64,000 bases of DNA from G965220825 sp965220825. Its GTDB lineage: Bacteria; Pseudomonadota; Alphaproteobacteria; UBA828. Of this stretch, positions 1 to 8,678 are shown piece by piece. Position 1 is the stretch's first letter, and every line of letters starts with the position of its first letter. Below the pieces are notes generated by a model. The model ran no database searches. It was not told where the DNA came from and worked only from the letters and a program-made list of their open reading frames with translations. The stretch spans positions 868,001 to 932,000 of the forward strand of contig OZ244839.1 of the NCBI GenBank assembly GCA_965220825.1. The letters are read 5' to 3'. Made by a program: the position numbers and the translations under genes.

Positions 1-2422
1 AGGTGCGCACCGCGAGCCGATCCGCCGGCGGGGTCGCGATGACGCTCATGTCGCGCAGGCCGCCAAGCGCCATCTGCAATGTGCGCGGGATCGGCGTGGC
101 CGTGAGCGTCAACACATGGGCCTCGGCCCGCAGCCGCTTGAGGCGCTCCTTGTGGGCGACGCCGAAATGCTGCTCCTCGTCCACGACGATCAGGCCGAGA
201 TCCTTGAACGCGACGGAGCTTCCCAGCAAGGCATGGGTGCCGACCACGATGTCGATCGCGCCGGTCGCGAGTTCCTTCCTGGTCAGCGCCTGCTGCTTTG
301 CGGGCACCAGGCGCGAAAGCTGGGCGATTCGTACGGGCAGGCCGTCGAAGCGCTGTCGGAAGACCTCGAAATGCTGCCGGCTCAGCAGCGTCGTGGGGGC
401 AAGCACGGCCGCCTGCCGGCCCGCCTGGGTGGTGTGGAACGCCGCCCGCAGCGCGACCTCGGTCTTGCCGAAGCCCACATCGCCGCACACCAGCCGGTCC
501 ATCGCGCGGCCGGAGCGGAGATCCGCGACGGTGTCATCGATGGCGTGCGCCTGGTCCTCGGTCTCCGCATATGGAAACCCCGCGCAGAACGCCTCATAGG
601 GCGCACCCGCCGCGTCCAGAACCGGCGCCGGCTGCAGCGCGCGCTCCGCGGCGACCGCGATGAGGCGGTCGGCCATATCGCGCACGCGCTCGCGAAGCCG
701 CGCCTTGCGCGCCTGCCAGGCCGCGCCCCCCAGCCGGTCGACCGCCACCGGCCGGTCCGACGAGCCGTAGCGCGAGAGCAGGTCGATATTCTCCACCGGC
801 AGGAAGAGCCGATCGTCCCCCTCGTAAAGGATGCGCAGGCAGTCATGGGGGGCGTGGTCGATTTCCAGCGTAACGAGGCCGTCATAGCGACCGATGCCGT
901 GGTCCACATGCACCACCAGGTCGCCATCCGCGAGCGCCGTGGAATCGGTGAGGAAGTTCTCCGGACGCACACGCCGCCGCGACTGCGGCCGGCTGATCCG
1001 CGCGCCGAGAATGTCCTGTTCGGCGATCACGGCGAGGCCGGGCCCCACGAAACCTTGTTCCAACGGCAGCACGCAGGCGGCGACGGTGGCCTGCGCCAGA
1101 TGCTGTGCGGCCGGCCAATCCTCCGCCGGCTCGATCTGCGCAACGCCCTCGTCCCGCAGCAACCGGACGATGCGCTCGCGGCTGCCCGCGCTCACCGCCG
1201 CAAGGACCACCCTCTCGCCGCTTTCCTGCCGCTTCTCCATGTGGCCGGCAAGGGATTCGAAGAGAGCGTCATGGTGCTGCTTTCGCTCGCCGATGAAGTC
1301 TCTTCCCTCCCGGCCCCCCGCATCGAAGCCGTCCTCGTCCTCGACGAAGGGAGAGAGCAGAACCACGCTGCGCTCGGCGAGTCTTTGCTCCCATTCCTCC
1401 ACGTCGAGATAGAGCGCGTCGAGCGGAACCGGGCGGTAAGGAGCGTCCGCCGACGGAAGCGCCCGTGGATTGGCCCGGGCGCCATGGAAGTCGCCGATGG
1501 TCTCGAAACGGTCGTCGCGGGCTTCGAGCGCCAAATGATCCAAGACCACCGGGCTGTCGGGCAGATAATCGAACAGAGTCTCGAGCCGGTCGTGGAAGAA
1601 CGGCAACCAGTGCTCCATGCCGGGATAGCGCCGCCCTTCCGAAACCGCGTCGTAGAGCGGATCGTCCGACGGCGCAGCGCCGAAATGCTTGCGGTAGGCG
1701 GTGCGGAAACGAGAAACGGACTCGGGCGTCAACGGGACTTCGCTGACCGGCGCGAGATCCACCCGGCCCAGTGTTTCGGTGCTCCGCTGGGACAGGGCGT
1801 CGAACGCGCGGACGCTCTCGAGCGTGTCGCCGAAGAAATCGAGCCGTACGGGGTTTTCCGCACCGGGTGGAAAGATGTCCACAATGCCGCCGCGCACCGC
1901 ATAATCGCCAGGCTCGATCACCGTGCCGGTGCGCGAAAAGCCGCTGCGCTCCAGATAGCCGAGCAATGCGTCCAGATCGACCGCCGCGCCCTTGACGAGG
2001 GCGAACGCCGTATCCGCCAGCGCCGCGCGGGGCGGCACCCGTTGAACCGCGGCGTTGACGGTGGTGAGCGCTATTCGCGCCGGCTCGCCCCCGGCCAGTT
2101 GCGCCAGCCCCGCGAGCCGGCGACTCGTGATGTCCGGGCGCGGAGAGACGCGGTCGTAGGGAAGGCAATCCCAGGCCGGGACCTGCACCTGGACGCAGCG
2201 CGGATCGAAAAACGAGAGCAATGCGGAAAGCCGCGCCAGCCGGGCATCGTCACGGGCGACGAAAAGCACAGGCGCGGGCGCGAACTGCTCCGCGATACGG
2301 AGGAGCGCGAGCGCGGCGTAGCCCTCCGGCACGCCGCCGAGCACGGTCCGCCCGGGCCGCGAAAGCGCGGGCACACGCGCTGCCGCCCCGGCGCACCGGG
2401 TGCCTTCAGGGGCGCGGTTCAC
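1..2422 (-). CDS. mfd: Transcription-repair coupling factor Mfd (C-terminus beyond window)
   Basis: ATP-driven translocase that pushes stalled RNA polymerase off DNA lesions and recruits UvrA. About 807 residues are visible; the rest of the translocase and the C-terminal domain lie left of base 1. In order I see the UvrB-like N-terminal part (VLGGVPEGY, PAWDCLPYDRVSP), the polymerase-interaction domain with VHVDHGIGRYDGL near residue 510, then the RecG-like motor with Walker A GDVGFGKTE near 650 and DEEQHFGV near 750. The start is a GTG at 2422 inside the end of sdhE (17-base overlap), because no ATG precedes the conserved N-terminus; a GTG 48 bases further in is the alternative, and neither has a clear Shine-Dalgarno. 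The overlap implies cotranscription with sdhE. Confidence 0.95.
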   Translation of the reverse strand, partial: MNRAPEGTRCAGAAARVPALSRPGRTVLGGVPEGYAALALLRIAEQFAPAPVLFVARDDARLARLSALLSFFDPRCVQVQVPAWDCLPYDRVSPRPDITSRRLAGLAQLAGGEPARIALTTVNAAVQRVPPRAALADTAFALVKGAAVDLDALLGYLERSGFSRTGTVIEPGDYAVRGGIVDIFPPGAENPVRLDFFGDTLESVRAFDALSQRSTETLGRVDLAPVSEVPLTPESVSRFRTAYRKHFGAAPSDDPLYDAVSEGRRYPGMEHWLPFFHDRLETLFDYLPDSPVVLDHLALEARDDRFETIGDFHGARANPRALPSADAPYRPVPLDALYLDVEEWEQRLAERSVVLLSPFVEDEDGFDAGGREGRDFIGERKQHHDALFESLAGHMEKRQESGERVVLAAVSAGSRERIVRLLRDEGVAQIEPAEDWPAAQHLAQATVAACVLPLEQGFVGPGLAVIAEQDILGARISRPQSRRRVRPENFLTDSTALADGDLVVHVDHGIGRYDGLVTLEIDHAPHDCLRILYEGDDRLFLPVENIDLLSRYGSSDRPVAVDRLGGAAWQARKARLRERVRDMADRLIAVAAERALQPAPVLDAAGAPYEAFCAGFPYAETEDQAHAIDDTVADLRSGRAMDRLVCGDVGFGKTEVALRAAFHTTQAGRQAAVLAPTTLLSRQHFEVFRQRFDGLPVRIAQLSRLVPAKQQALTRKELATGAIDIVVGTHALLGSSVAFKDLGLIVVDEEQHFGVAHKERLKRLRAEAHVLTLTATPIPRTLQMALGGLRDMSVIATPPADRLAVRT

Positions 2423-2678
2423 CGTCGGCGTATCGGCGGATTCGGGCAAGCAGAAGGGTCTCGAGCGCGGGCGGCGGGGCGACGCGGCCCAGGATCCAGT
2501 CCACGATGTCCGGGTCGCTCTCGTCCAGGAGCCGTTCCGCCGCCGCCACCTCTTCGGCCGAAAGCTTCGTCCCTTCGGCGACGATGAAGCCGCCGAACAG
2601 GACATTCATCTCTCTGTTCCCCGTGTGGGTCGCACGATACCGAAGCCGCTTGCGCCTGATTTCCAGATCGTCGCTCAT
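2406..2678 (-). CDS. sdhE: FAD assembly factor SdhE
   Basis: Small cytosolic protein (90 aa) of the SdhE/SDHAF2 family, which helps attach FAD covalently to the succinate dehydrogenase flavoprotein. The family core is visible: RRKRLRYRATHTGNREMN near the N-terminus corresponds to the conserved Arg-Gly/Arg-Glu surface that contacts SdhA, here with GNRE in place of the usual RGxxE spacing. The downstream LLDESDPDIVDWILG matches the helical bundle. The ATG at 2678 is preferred over an upstream GTG at 2684 because a G-rich stretch (GGGGGCGG) sits at ribosome-binding distance. Its 3' end overlaps the mfd start, and recG is divergent on the other side. The upstream gene pair with recG is a familiar alphaproteobacterial layout. 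Confidence 0.88.
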   Translation of the reverse strand: MSDDLEIRRKRLRYRATHTGNREMNVLFGGFIVAEGTKLSAEEVAAAERLLDESDPDIVDWILGRVAPPPALETLLLARIRRYADGEPRP

Positions 2679-2785
2679 CCGCACCGCCCCCGCGCGCGGC
2701 GATCATACCGAAGCCCCCGGAGCCGGGCCAGTTTCTGGCGCTGCGGTTGGCCCGCGGCATCGGGCCGGATAGCCTGCGATGCACC

Positions 2786-4867
2786 ATGCGACCGGCCCCG
2801 CTCAATGCGCTCTTCGACGCAACGACCTCGCTTCCCGGGGTGGGAGCCGGGACGGCCCGGGCGCTCGAGCGAATCGCGGGGCCCCTGGTGGCACATCTGC
2901 TCTGGCACCTGCCCACCGGGCTGATCGACCGGCGATATGCGCCCGCCATCGCCGACGCGACGCCGGGCTCGACGGCGACGCTCACCGTGCGGGTGGAGGC
3001 CCATCATCCGCCGCCGCGCACCGCCCTGCCGACCAAAGTGCGCTGCTCCGATGGGACGGGCTTCCTTACGCTCGTCTTCTTCCGAGGCAGTGAGGAATGG
3101 CTGCGCAAGCGCCTCCCCGTCGGCGAGGAGCGCGTCGTGAGCGGGCGGATCGAGCGCTGGGGCAATGAACTCCAAATGGTCCATCCCGACCATATCGTAC
3201 CGCCGGCGGATCGCGAGAGCGTGCAAACCGTGGAGCCGATCTACGGCTTGAGTGCGGGCGTCACGTTGCGAACCATGCGGCGCGCCGTCGATGCCGCCCG
3301 CGCCTGCGCGCCCGCGCTCGACGAATGGATCGACCCCGAGCTTGTGGATGAGCGGGGCTGGCCCGCCTGGAAGCCCGCCCTGGAAGCCGCTCACCAGCCC
3401 ATGAGTGCCGCGGACCTTTCTCCCGACAGCCCGGCGCGGATGCGGCTCGCCTATGACGAGCTGCTGGCGACCCAGCTTGCGCTGGCTCTCATGCGCCGCC
3501 TCGCGCGACGGACCTCGGGCCGCGCCATCGCCGGCGACGGCAGGCTGCGCCGTCAATTGCAAGCGACCCTGCCCTTCGACCTGACCGCGGGGCAGCGGGC
3601 GGTGATCGGCGAGATCGAGACGGATCTCTTGGGCGATACCCGCATGCTCCGCCTGTTGCAGGGCGATGTGGGCAGCGGGAAGACGGTCGTCGCGCTCTTC
3701 GCCATGTTGATCGCGGTCGAGGCGGGCGCCCAGGCCGCTCTGATGGCGCCCACGGAGCTGTTGGCACGACAACACGATGCCACGCTCCGTTCCCTGCTGG
3801 CCGGGTCGAACGTGCGGCTCGCGCTGCTCACGGGACGAGACCGGGGCAAGGCGCGGGAGACCGTCCTGGCTGCGCTCGAGGCCGGTGAAATCGACATCCT
3901 GGTGGGCACCCACGCCCTCGTCCAGGACGATGTCGCCTTTCGGAATCTGGCGCTCGCCGTGGTGGACGAGCAGCACCGCTTCGGCGTGCGCCAGCGCATG
4001 TCCCTTTCGCGCAAGGGCCAGGGTGTGGACCTTCTGGTGATGACGGCGACGCCCATCCCCCGCTCCCTGGTGCTCGCCGCCTATGGCGACATGGAGGTCT
4101 CCCGTCTCGAGGAGCGCCCGCCGGGCCGCCTTCCCATCGAAACACGCGTGCTTTCCCTCGAGCGGCTGGACGAGGTCGCGGCGGGGGCCGGGCGGGCGAT
4201 GGAAGAAGGCGCGAAGATCTACTGGGTCTGCCCCCTGGTGGACGAATCGGAAGCCGTGGACCTCGCCGCCGCAACCGACCGCTACACGCGCCTCCAGGCG
4301 CTGTTCGGGGACCGGGTCGCCCTCATCCACGGGCGCATGAAGGCGCGGGAGAAGGACGCGATCATGGAGGCGTTCGCCGGCAGCGACGCGGATATCCTTG
4401 TCGCGACCACCGTGATCGAAGTGGGCATGGACGTGCCCGCCGCGACCGTCATGATCGTCGAACATGCGGAGCGCTTCGGACTCGCGCAGCTTCATCAGAT
4501 CCGCGGCCGCGTAGGACGCGGCACCAAACCCGGGGTCTGCCTGCTGCTTTATGCGCCGCCCCTGGGCGAGACCGCCCGCGCCCGGCTCACGACCCTGCGC
4601 GAGACCGACGACGGCTTCCAGATCGCCGAAAAGGACCTCAGGCTGCGGGGGGAAGGCGAGCTTCTGGGCACGCGCCAGAGCGGTGTGCCGACCTTCCGCC
4701 TCGCCGACCTCGCGGTGCATGACAGCCTGCTGGAGACCGTGCGCGACGATGTCCGCGCCGTTCTCGCGCGCGATCCGGAGCTGGAATCGGCGCGCGGCCA
4801 GGCGCTCCGCACCCTGCTGTATCTGTTCGAGCGCGACATGGCCGTGCGCTATTTGCGCTCGGGCTGA
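2786..4867 (+). CDS. recG: ATP-dependent DNA helicase RecG
   Basis: Replication-fork-remodelling helicase acting at stalled forks and Holliday junctions. The 693-aa product has the family length. The N-terminal wedge/OB domain includes YAPAIADATPGSTATL. The motor follows with Walker A GDVGSGKT near residue 291, PTELLARQH, Walker B-type DEQHRFG near 392, TATPIPRSL, and the motif VI region QIRGRVGRG. The C-terminal RecG wedge-return part (LRGEGELLGTRQSG) is intact. Translation could begin at an upstream ATG (2747), but the ATG at 2786 gives the usual N-terminus MRPAPLNALF. It is transcribed away from sdhE-mfd across about 100 bases and converges with the DUF192 gene downstream. Confidence 0.96.
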   Translation: MRPAPLNALFDATTSLPGVGAGTARALERIAGPLVAHLLWHLPTGLIDRRYAPAIADATPGSTATLTVRVEAHHPPPRTALPTKVRCSDGTGFLTLVFFRGSEEWLRKRLPVGEERVVSGRIERWGNELQMVHPDHIVPPADRESVQTVEPIYGLSAGVTLRTMRRAVDAARACAPALDEWIDPELVDERGWPAWKPALEAAHQPMSAADLSPDSPARMRLAYDELLATQLALALMRRLARRTSGRAIAGDGRLRRQLQATLPFDLTAGQRAVIGEIETDLLGDTRMLRLLQGDVGSGKTVVALFAMLIAVEAGAQAALMAPTELLARQHDATLRSLLAGSNVRLALLTGRDRGKARETVLAALEAGEIDILVGTHALVQDDVAFRNLALAVVDEQHRFGVRQRMSLSRKGQGVDLLVMTATPIPRSLVLAAYGDMEVSRLEERPPGRLPIETRVLSLERLDEVAAGAGRAMEEGAKIYWVCPLVDESEAVDLAAATDRYTRLQALFGDRVALIHGRMKAREKDAIMEAFAGSDADILVATTVIEVGMDVPAATVMIVEHAERFGLAQLHQIRGRVGRGTKPGVCLLLYAPPLGETARARLTTLRETDDGFQIAEKDLRLRGEGELLGTRQSGVPTFRLADLAVHDSLLETVRDDVRAVLARDPELESARGQALRTLLYLFERDMAVRYLRSG

Positions 4868-4879
4868 AGGAGACGCGCG

Positions 4880-5362
4880 CTATTCGCCGCCGGGCTCGAC
4901 GCCGGTGAAGAGCGGGTGTTTCAGCACGTCGCCCGGGGCGAGACCGAGGCGGGCTGCGCTGCCGCCGATCATCTCCAGCACGAATCGGACGGGCGCCCGC
5001 GAGAAAATGCGCGCCGTCGAGAGCGGCGTCGTGCGCTCGGCGATGCGGACGATACGACCTTCGGCATCGAGAAAGAACATGTCGAGGGGGATCAGCGTGT
5101 TCTTCATCCACATCACGACCGGCGCGGTCGTTCCGAAGTCGAACAGCATTCCCCGGTCGGGGGCGAGTTCGGTGCGGTACATCAGCCCCCTGCTCCGCTC
5201 CTCCGGCGTAACCGCCAACTCCACCGCGACTTCATGGCGACCGGCTTCCGTCTCGACGATCACCGGCGCGGAAGAGACATCCGCCGCCTGCACCGCAAGT
5301 GGACCCCATGCGAGCGCACAGGCCGCCAGCAACAACGTCATGATCTCTCGAACGGATCTCAT
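4880..5362 (-). CDS. DUF192 family secreted protein
   Basis: 160-aa protein with an N-terminal signal peptide (hydrophobic MTLLLAACALAWGPLAVQA), followed by one DUF192 domain. Family hallmarks visible are TPEERSRGLMYRTEL, the MLFDF strand, MWMKNTLIPLDMFFL and the Gly-rich end GLAPGD. The biochemical role of DUF192 is not established; members are short beta-rich proteins often exported to the periplasm. A Shine-Dalgarno-like AGAGGGG precedes the ATG. The gene converges with recG with only 12 bases between stops, and its upstream side faces the thiamine riboswitch promoter region divergently. No operon partner is visible. Confidence 0.85.
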   Translation of the reverse strand: MRSVREIMTLLLAACALAWGPLAVQAADVSSAPVIVETEAGRHEVAVELAVTPEERSRGLMYRTELAPDRGMLFDFGTTAPVVMWMKNTLIPLDMFFLDAEGRIVRIAERTTPLSTARIFSRAPVRFVLEMIGGSAARLGLAPGDVLKHPLFTGVEPGGE

Positions 5363-5467
5363 ACAGCCCCTCTACCCTGGCGGCCGATTTTTTTGAAGTG
5401 TCGGGAGTCGCCGACGCACAGCTGCACGACACGGCGCGTCTCTCTTAGGTGCGCGGCGTTTCCGGCG

Positions 5468-5497
5468 TTGCACGGGTGCTCGGGAAAACGACATAAT
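5468..5497 (+). promoter_or_regulatory. Putative sigma-70 promoter for the TPP-riboswitch operon
   Basis: TTGCAC at 5468-5473 and CATAAT at 5492-5497 are separated by 18 bases, a reasonable vegetative -35/-10 pair. Initiation about seven bases after the -10 would fall at 5504-5505, exactly where the P1 helix of the riboswitch begins. That agreement is the main support; there is no experimental evidence. Confidence 0.5.
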
Positions 5498-5504
5498 CGA
5501 GATG

Positions 5505-5596
5505 TCTCTGGGGGAGTCGCATGCGGCTGAGAGGTCGGGGCGGAATCCCGACGACCCCTGAACCTGATCCGGATCATACCGGCGTAGGAAACGAGA
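5505..5596 (+). promoter_or_regulatory. TPP (thi-box) riboswitch
   Basis: The aptamer is recognisable from the conserved blocks: a CTGAGA segment at 5527-5532 and the long 3' block running from CCTGAACCTGATC (from 5557) through CATACCGGCGTAGGAAACG (from 5575). TCTC at 5505-5508 can pair with GAGA at 5593-5596 to close P1. The GTG start of the ATPase gene follows immediately at 5597, and the only Shine-Dalgarno-like bases (TAGGA, 5585-5589) are part of the conserved aptamer core. Ligand binding should therefore hide the ribosome site directly, which suggests translational control without a separate expression platform (inference). Confidence 0.95.
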
Positions 5597-6361
5597 GTGA
5601 GCCCGCCAGACGACATCCGATTGACGGAGCAACCGCCCGCTGTTCGCCTGCGGGGCGCGCGATTGCGCTATGGCGGCACGCTCTTGTTCGACAGTCTCGA
5701 TATGGACATCGAGCAGCGCCGCTGGACTTGCCTCCTGGGACCGAGCGGTGTCGGCAAATCGAGCCTCCTGCGCATCGTCGCCGGGCTCGAGACCCTGGAA
5801 GCCGGCACGCTCACCTTCGCGAACGACGCCAGTGTCGCCTACATGGCGCAGCAAGACCTGCTGATGCCCTGGCTCAGTGCGCTGGAGAACGTGCTCCTCG
5901 GCGCACGGCTCCGGGGAACGAAGCCCGATATGGCGCAAGCGCAGGACATGCTCGCGCGCGTCGGTCTCGGTGCGGAGGCTCATGCTCTGCCGCGGATGCT
6001 ATCCGGGGGCATGCGTCAGAGGGTGGCACTCGCCCGCACCCTGATGGAGGACCGCGCGCTCATACTGATGGACGAGCCGTTCTCGGCGCTCGATGCGATC
6101 ACGCGCACGCGCCTGCAGGAAATTGCGGCGGAACTTCTGGCGGATCGCACCGTCCTCCTGGTGACGCACGATCCGCTGGAAGCGCTTCGCCTCGGCCACC
6201 GCATCCATGTGATGGCGGGCCGACCGGCCTCCCTGCAGGAAGCGCCCCGGCCGGACGCCCCGCCGCCCCGCAGCGTGGGAGATCAGGCCGTGCAGAACCT
6301 GCATGCCCGCCTGCTCGGCCAGCTGGCAGCGGCCGACGGGGCGTCGCAGCCCGCACCATGA
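5597..6361 (+). CDS. thiZ: ABC transporter ATPase for thiamine-pyrimidine precursor (ThiZ-like)
   Basis: Cytoplasmic ATPase (254 aa) of the NitT/TauT class that would power import by the ThiX permease. Visible are Walker A GPSGVGKS at residues 48-55, a Q-loop region AYMAQQDLLMPWL, signature LSGGMRQRVALAR, Walker B ALILMDEPFSALD, and the switch histidine in LLVTHDPLEAL. It starts with GTG directly after the riboswitch P1 helix. The three-gene order ATPase-permease-binding protein under a TPP riboswitch is the known ThiXYZ arrangement, which takes up formylaminopyrimidine or hydroxymethylpyrimidine salvage compounds. Substrate assignment rests on riboswitch plus homology, not on binding residues. 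Confidence 0.88.
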   Translation: MSPPDDIRLTEQPPAVRLRGARLRYGGTLLFDSLDMDIEQRRWTCLLGPSGVGKSSLLRIVAGLETLEAGTLTFANDASVAYMAQQDLLMPWLSALENVLLGARLRGTKPDMAQAQDMLARVGLGAEAHALPRMLSGGMRQRVALARTLMEDRALILMDEPFSALDAITRTRLQEIAAELLADRTVLLVTHDPLEALRLGHRIHVMAGRPASLQEAPRPDAPPPRSVGDQAVQNLHARLLGQLAAADGASQPAP

Positions 6362-6373
6362 AACGGACAGTCG

Positions 6374-7114
6374 ATGCGCATTCTTCGGCCGATCGCGATC
6401 TGCGGACTGCTTCTCCTGATATGGCAGGCGGTCGTCTGGCTGGCGGAGACGCCCCATTACATTCTGCCGGGGCCCGCCCGCGTTGCCGCCACCTGGTGGG
6501 ACCATGCGGCGCTAATCCTGAATCATGCGGGAACCACGGTCGCCGAGATCGCCCTCGGCCTCGCCTTCGGCGTTCTTCTCGGCGCGGCAAGTGCGCTCAC
6601 GCTGGCCTATGTCCGCCCGGCGCGGCTCTGGCTGCTTCCCGTCCTGGTCGCGTCCCAAGCGGTGCCGGTCTTTGCGCTGGCGCCGATTCTCGTCCTCTGG
6701 CTCGGTTACGGCATCGCCTCGAAGGCTGCCATGGCCACGCTCATCATCTACTTCCCCGTCGCCGCGAGCTTCTTCGACGGGCTGCGCCGGACGGAGCCCG
6801 GCTGGCTCGATCTCGCCCGCACCATGGGCGCGAGCCGGTGGCGCACCCTCTGGCGCATCCGGGTGCCGGCGGCACTTCCCGCCTTTGCTTCCGGCGTGCG
6901 GGTGTCCGTGGCGGTCGCACCCATCGGCGCCGTGGTCGGCGAGTGGGTAGGCTCCAGTGCGGGGCTTGGATTCCTGATGCTTCACGCCAACGGGCGCATG
7001 CAAATCGACCTGATGTTCGCCGCGCTCATCACCCTCGCGATCGTCGCCGTCACGCTCTACTTCGCCGCGGACCGGATTCTGCTGCGGCTTCTCCACTGGC
7101 AGCCTCACAGATAG
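6374..7114 (+). CDS. thiX: ABC transporter permease for thiamine-pyrimidine precursor (ThiX-like)
   Basis: Inner-membrane permease of 246 aa with about six hydrophobic segments, starting with IAICGLLLLIWQAVVWL. The cytoplasmic EAA-type loop that contacts the ATPase is seen at ARTMGASRWRTLWRIRVPAALP, and the family-typical GEWVGSSAGLGFLM follows in the next segment. It begins 12 bases after the ATPase stop and is followed by the binding-protein gene 22 bases later, so the three are one transcript controlled by the upstream TPP riboswitch. Confidence 0.88.
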   Translation: MRILRPIAICGLLLLIWQAVVWLAETPHYILPGPARVAATWWDHAALILNHAGTTVAEIALGLAFGVLLGAASALTLAYVRPARLWLLPVLVASQAVPVFALAPILVLWLGYGIASKAAMATLIIYFPVAASFFDGLRRTEPGWLDLARTMGASRWRTLWRIRVPAALPAFASGVRVSVAVAPIGAVVGEWVGSSAGLGFLMLHANGRMQIDLMFAALITLAIVAVTLYFAADRILLRLLHWQPHR

Positions 7115-7136
7115 CCGATCGACGGAGAGAACCGAT

Positions 7137-8093
7137 ATGACAAGAACGCCTTTCAACATACTGTTGGTCAGCGTGATTCTGGCCCTGGCCCTCCTGACCG
7201 TACGGCCCGGTGCTGCATCGGAGAAGCTCACGCTGCTCCTCGACTGGTTCGTCAATCCCGATCATGCGCCGATATTCGTCGCGCTCGAGAAGGGCTATTT
7301 CGCCGAGGCCGGCCTCGATATGGAAATCATCGCACCGGCGGATCCGAACGACCCACCGAAGCTGGTCGCCGCCGGGAAGGCCGACCTCGCGGTCTCCTAC
7401 CAACCTCAGCTTCATATCCAGGTCAGTGAGGGCCTTCCCCTCGTTCGCATCGCGACGCTGGTCGCGACCCCGCTCAACACCCTGCTGGTGCTGGACGACG
7501 GTCCCATCCGGACCCTCGCGGACCTGAAGGGGCGGAGCGTGGGCTACTCCGTCGGCGGCTTCGAGGACGCGCTTCTGCGCGCCATGTTGCAGCCCCACGA
7601 CATCGCGCTCGACGACGTGACGCTCGTCAATGTCAACTTCTCGCTCTCTCCTTCCCTCCTCTCCGGTCAAGTGGACGCGGTGATCGGCGCATACAGGAAT
7701 TTCGAGCTCAACCAGATGGAAATCGAAGGCAGGCCGGGCCGGGCGTTCTATATCGAAGAGCATGGCGTGCCGCCCTATGACGAATTGATCGTGGTCGCGC
7801 ATGCGGACCGCCGCGGCGACCCGGCCCTGCGGCGCTTCGTGGATGCGCTGGAGCGGGGCGTGCAGTTCCTCGTCAACCACTCCGAGCAATCCTGGGAATT
7901 GTTCCTGCGTGGACGGGAAGAGCTGGACGACGAACTCAACCGGCGCGCCTGGCGGGACACGCTGCCCCGCTTCGCCCTGCGCCCGGCGGCCCTCGACCGG
8001 GCGCGCTACGCCCGCTTCGCCGCCTTCCTCCAAGCCCAGGGGTTGATCGGCGAAACGCCGCCCGTTTCCACCTACGCCGCGGAACTCGAATGA
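7137..8093 (+). CDS. thiY: Thiamine-precursor periplasmic binding protein (ThiY-like, NMT1 fold)
   Basis: 318-aa binding protein with a signal peptide (hydrophobic stretch ending LLTVRPGAAS). The mature domain is of the NMT1/THI5-like type: LTLLLDWFVNPDHAPIFVAL at the start, DLAVSYQPQLHIQVSEGLPL, then LKGRSVGYSVGGFED and GAYRNFELNQMEIEG. NMT1-like binding proteins in TPP-regulated operons bind formylaminopyrimidine-type precursors in characterised cases, and the WFxNPDHAP and YRNxE motifs are shared by that clade. It is the last gene of the thi operon. The next gene starts 37 bases downstream and is functionally unrelated. Confidence 0.88.
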   Translation: MTRTPFNILLVSVILALALLTVRPGAASEKLTLLLDWFVNPDHAPIFVALEKGYFAEAGLDMEIIAPADPNDPPKLVAAGKADLAVSYQPQLHIQVSEGLPLVRIATLVATPLNTLLVLDDGPIRTLADLKGRSVGYSVGGFEDALLRAMLQPHDIALDDVTLVNVNFSLSPSLLSGQVDAVIGAYRNFELNQMEIEGRPGRAFYIEEHGVPPYDELIVVAHADRRGDPALRRFVDALERGVQFLVNHSEQSWELFLRGREELDDELNRRAWRDTLPRFALRPAALDRARYARFAAFLQAQGLIGETPPVSTYAAELE

Positions 8094-8129
8094 GCGTGCA
8101 AAACGCTCCTCCGTTATAATTTCCACGAT

Positions 8130-8678
8130 ATGGGGAGTCGCCGCGAATTCCGGTTTCCTTTGCTGCGGTTCGCCGGCCGTCGCTCCGCGCGCCGGGTGAA
8201 CCGCTTGCAGGCATTCGCTCTTTTCATCGTGCTCTACGCTCTATGGCTCGCGCTCTCCGGGCAATATTCGCCGTTCTACCTCGCGGCCGGTGCCGTCTGT
8301 TCGGCGCTCGTCGTCGGCGTGGCGGCGCGCATGGGGATCGTGAACCACGAAAAGCATCCGCTTCAGCTTCTCCACCGCCTGCCCCTTTACTGGGGGTGGC
8401 TTGCGCTCCAGATGCTGGTGGCGGCTCTCGACGTGAGCCGGCGGGTGCTGTCGCCCCGGCTCGACATCGACCCCGTTCTGGAGACCGTCCCGTCAAGCCA
8501 GGAGAGCGAGCTCGCCCGCGCGATCTATGCGAACTCGATCACGCTTACGCCGGGCACCTTGTCGACGGCCGTGGATACGGACCGGATCGAGGTCCACGCC
8601 CTCAGTCGCAGGGGGCTGCAGGAACTCGCGGCCGGCCCCATGGACGAGCGGGTGCGACGCCTGGAGGGCGGGCGGTGA
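8130..8678 (+). CDS. mrpE: Mrp-type antiporter subunit E
   Basis: First gene of the antiporter operon; 182 aa, MnhE/MrpE family. Two or three N-terminal membrane segments (FALFIVLYALWLALSG, FYLAAGAVCSALVVGVAAR) precede the family-specific cytosolic part with ANSITLTPGTLSTAV. Homologues usually begin close to the first membrane helix, so a GTG at 8196 is a real alternative to the ATG at 8130, and neither has a convincing Shine-Dalgarno. A TATAAT at 8115-8120 with no good -35 would place transcription start almost on the 8130 ATG, which favours the shorter protein or a leaderless message. The stop overlaps the mrpF start. Confidence 0.87.
   Translation: MGSRREFRFPLLRFAGRRSARRVNRLQAFALFIVLYALWLALSGQYSPFYLAAGAVCSALVVGVAARMGIVNHEKHPLQLLHRLPLYWGWLALQMLVAALDVSRRVLSPRLDIDPVLETVPSSQESELARAIYANSITLTPGTLSTAVDTDRIEVHALSRRGLQELAAGPMDERVRRLEGGR

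Noticed and set aside
116..2587. A long plus-strand open frame of over 800 codons opposite mfd
   Set aside because: It is antisense to clearly conserved Mfd domains and its translation is Arg/Gly-rich with no recognisable family, as expected for GC-rich shadow frames.
8092..8107. GAGCG-CGCTC hairpin after the thi operon as a terminator
   Set aside because: Only a 5-bp stem and no T tract; the antiporter operon follows closely, so read-through is as likely.
8115..8120. TATAAT as the promoter of the antiporter operon
   Set aside because: A perfect -10 but with no acceptable -35 at 16-18 bases, and it would leave almost no leader before the ATG at 8130; noted under mrpE only.
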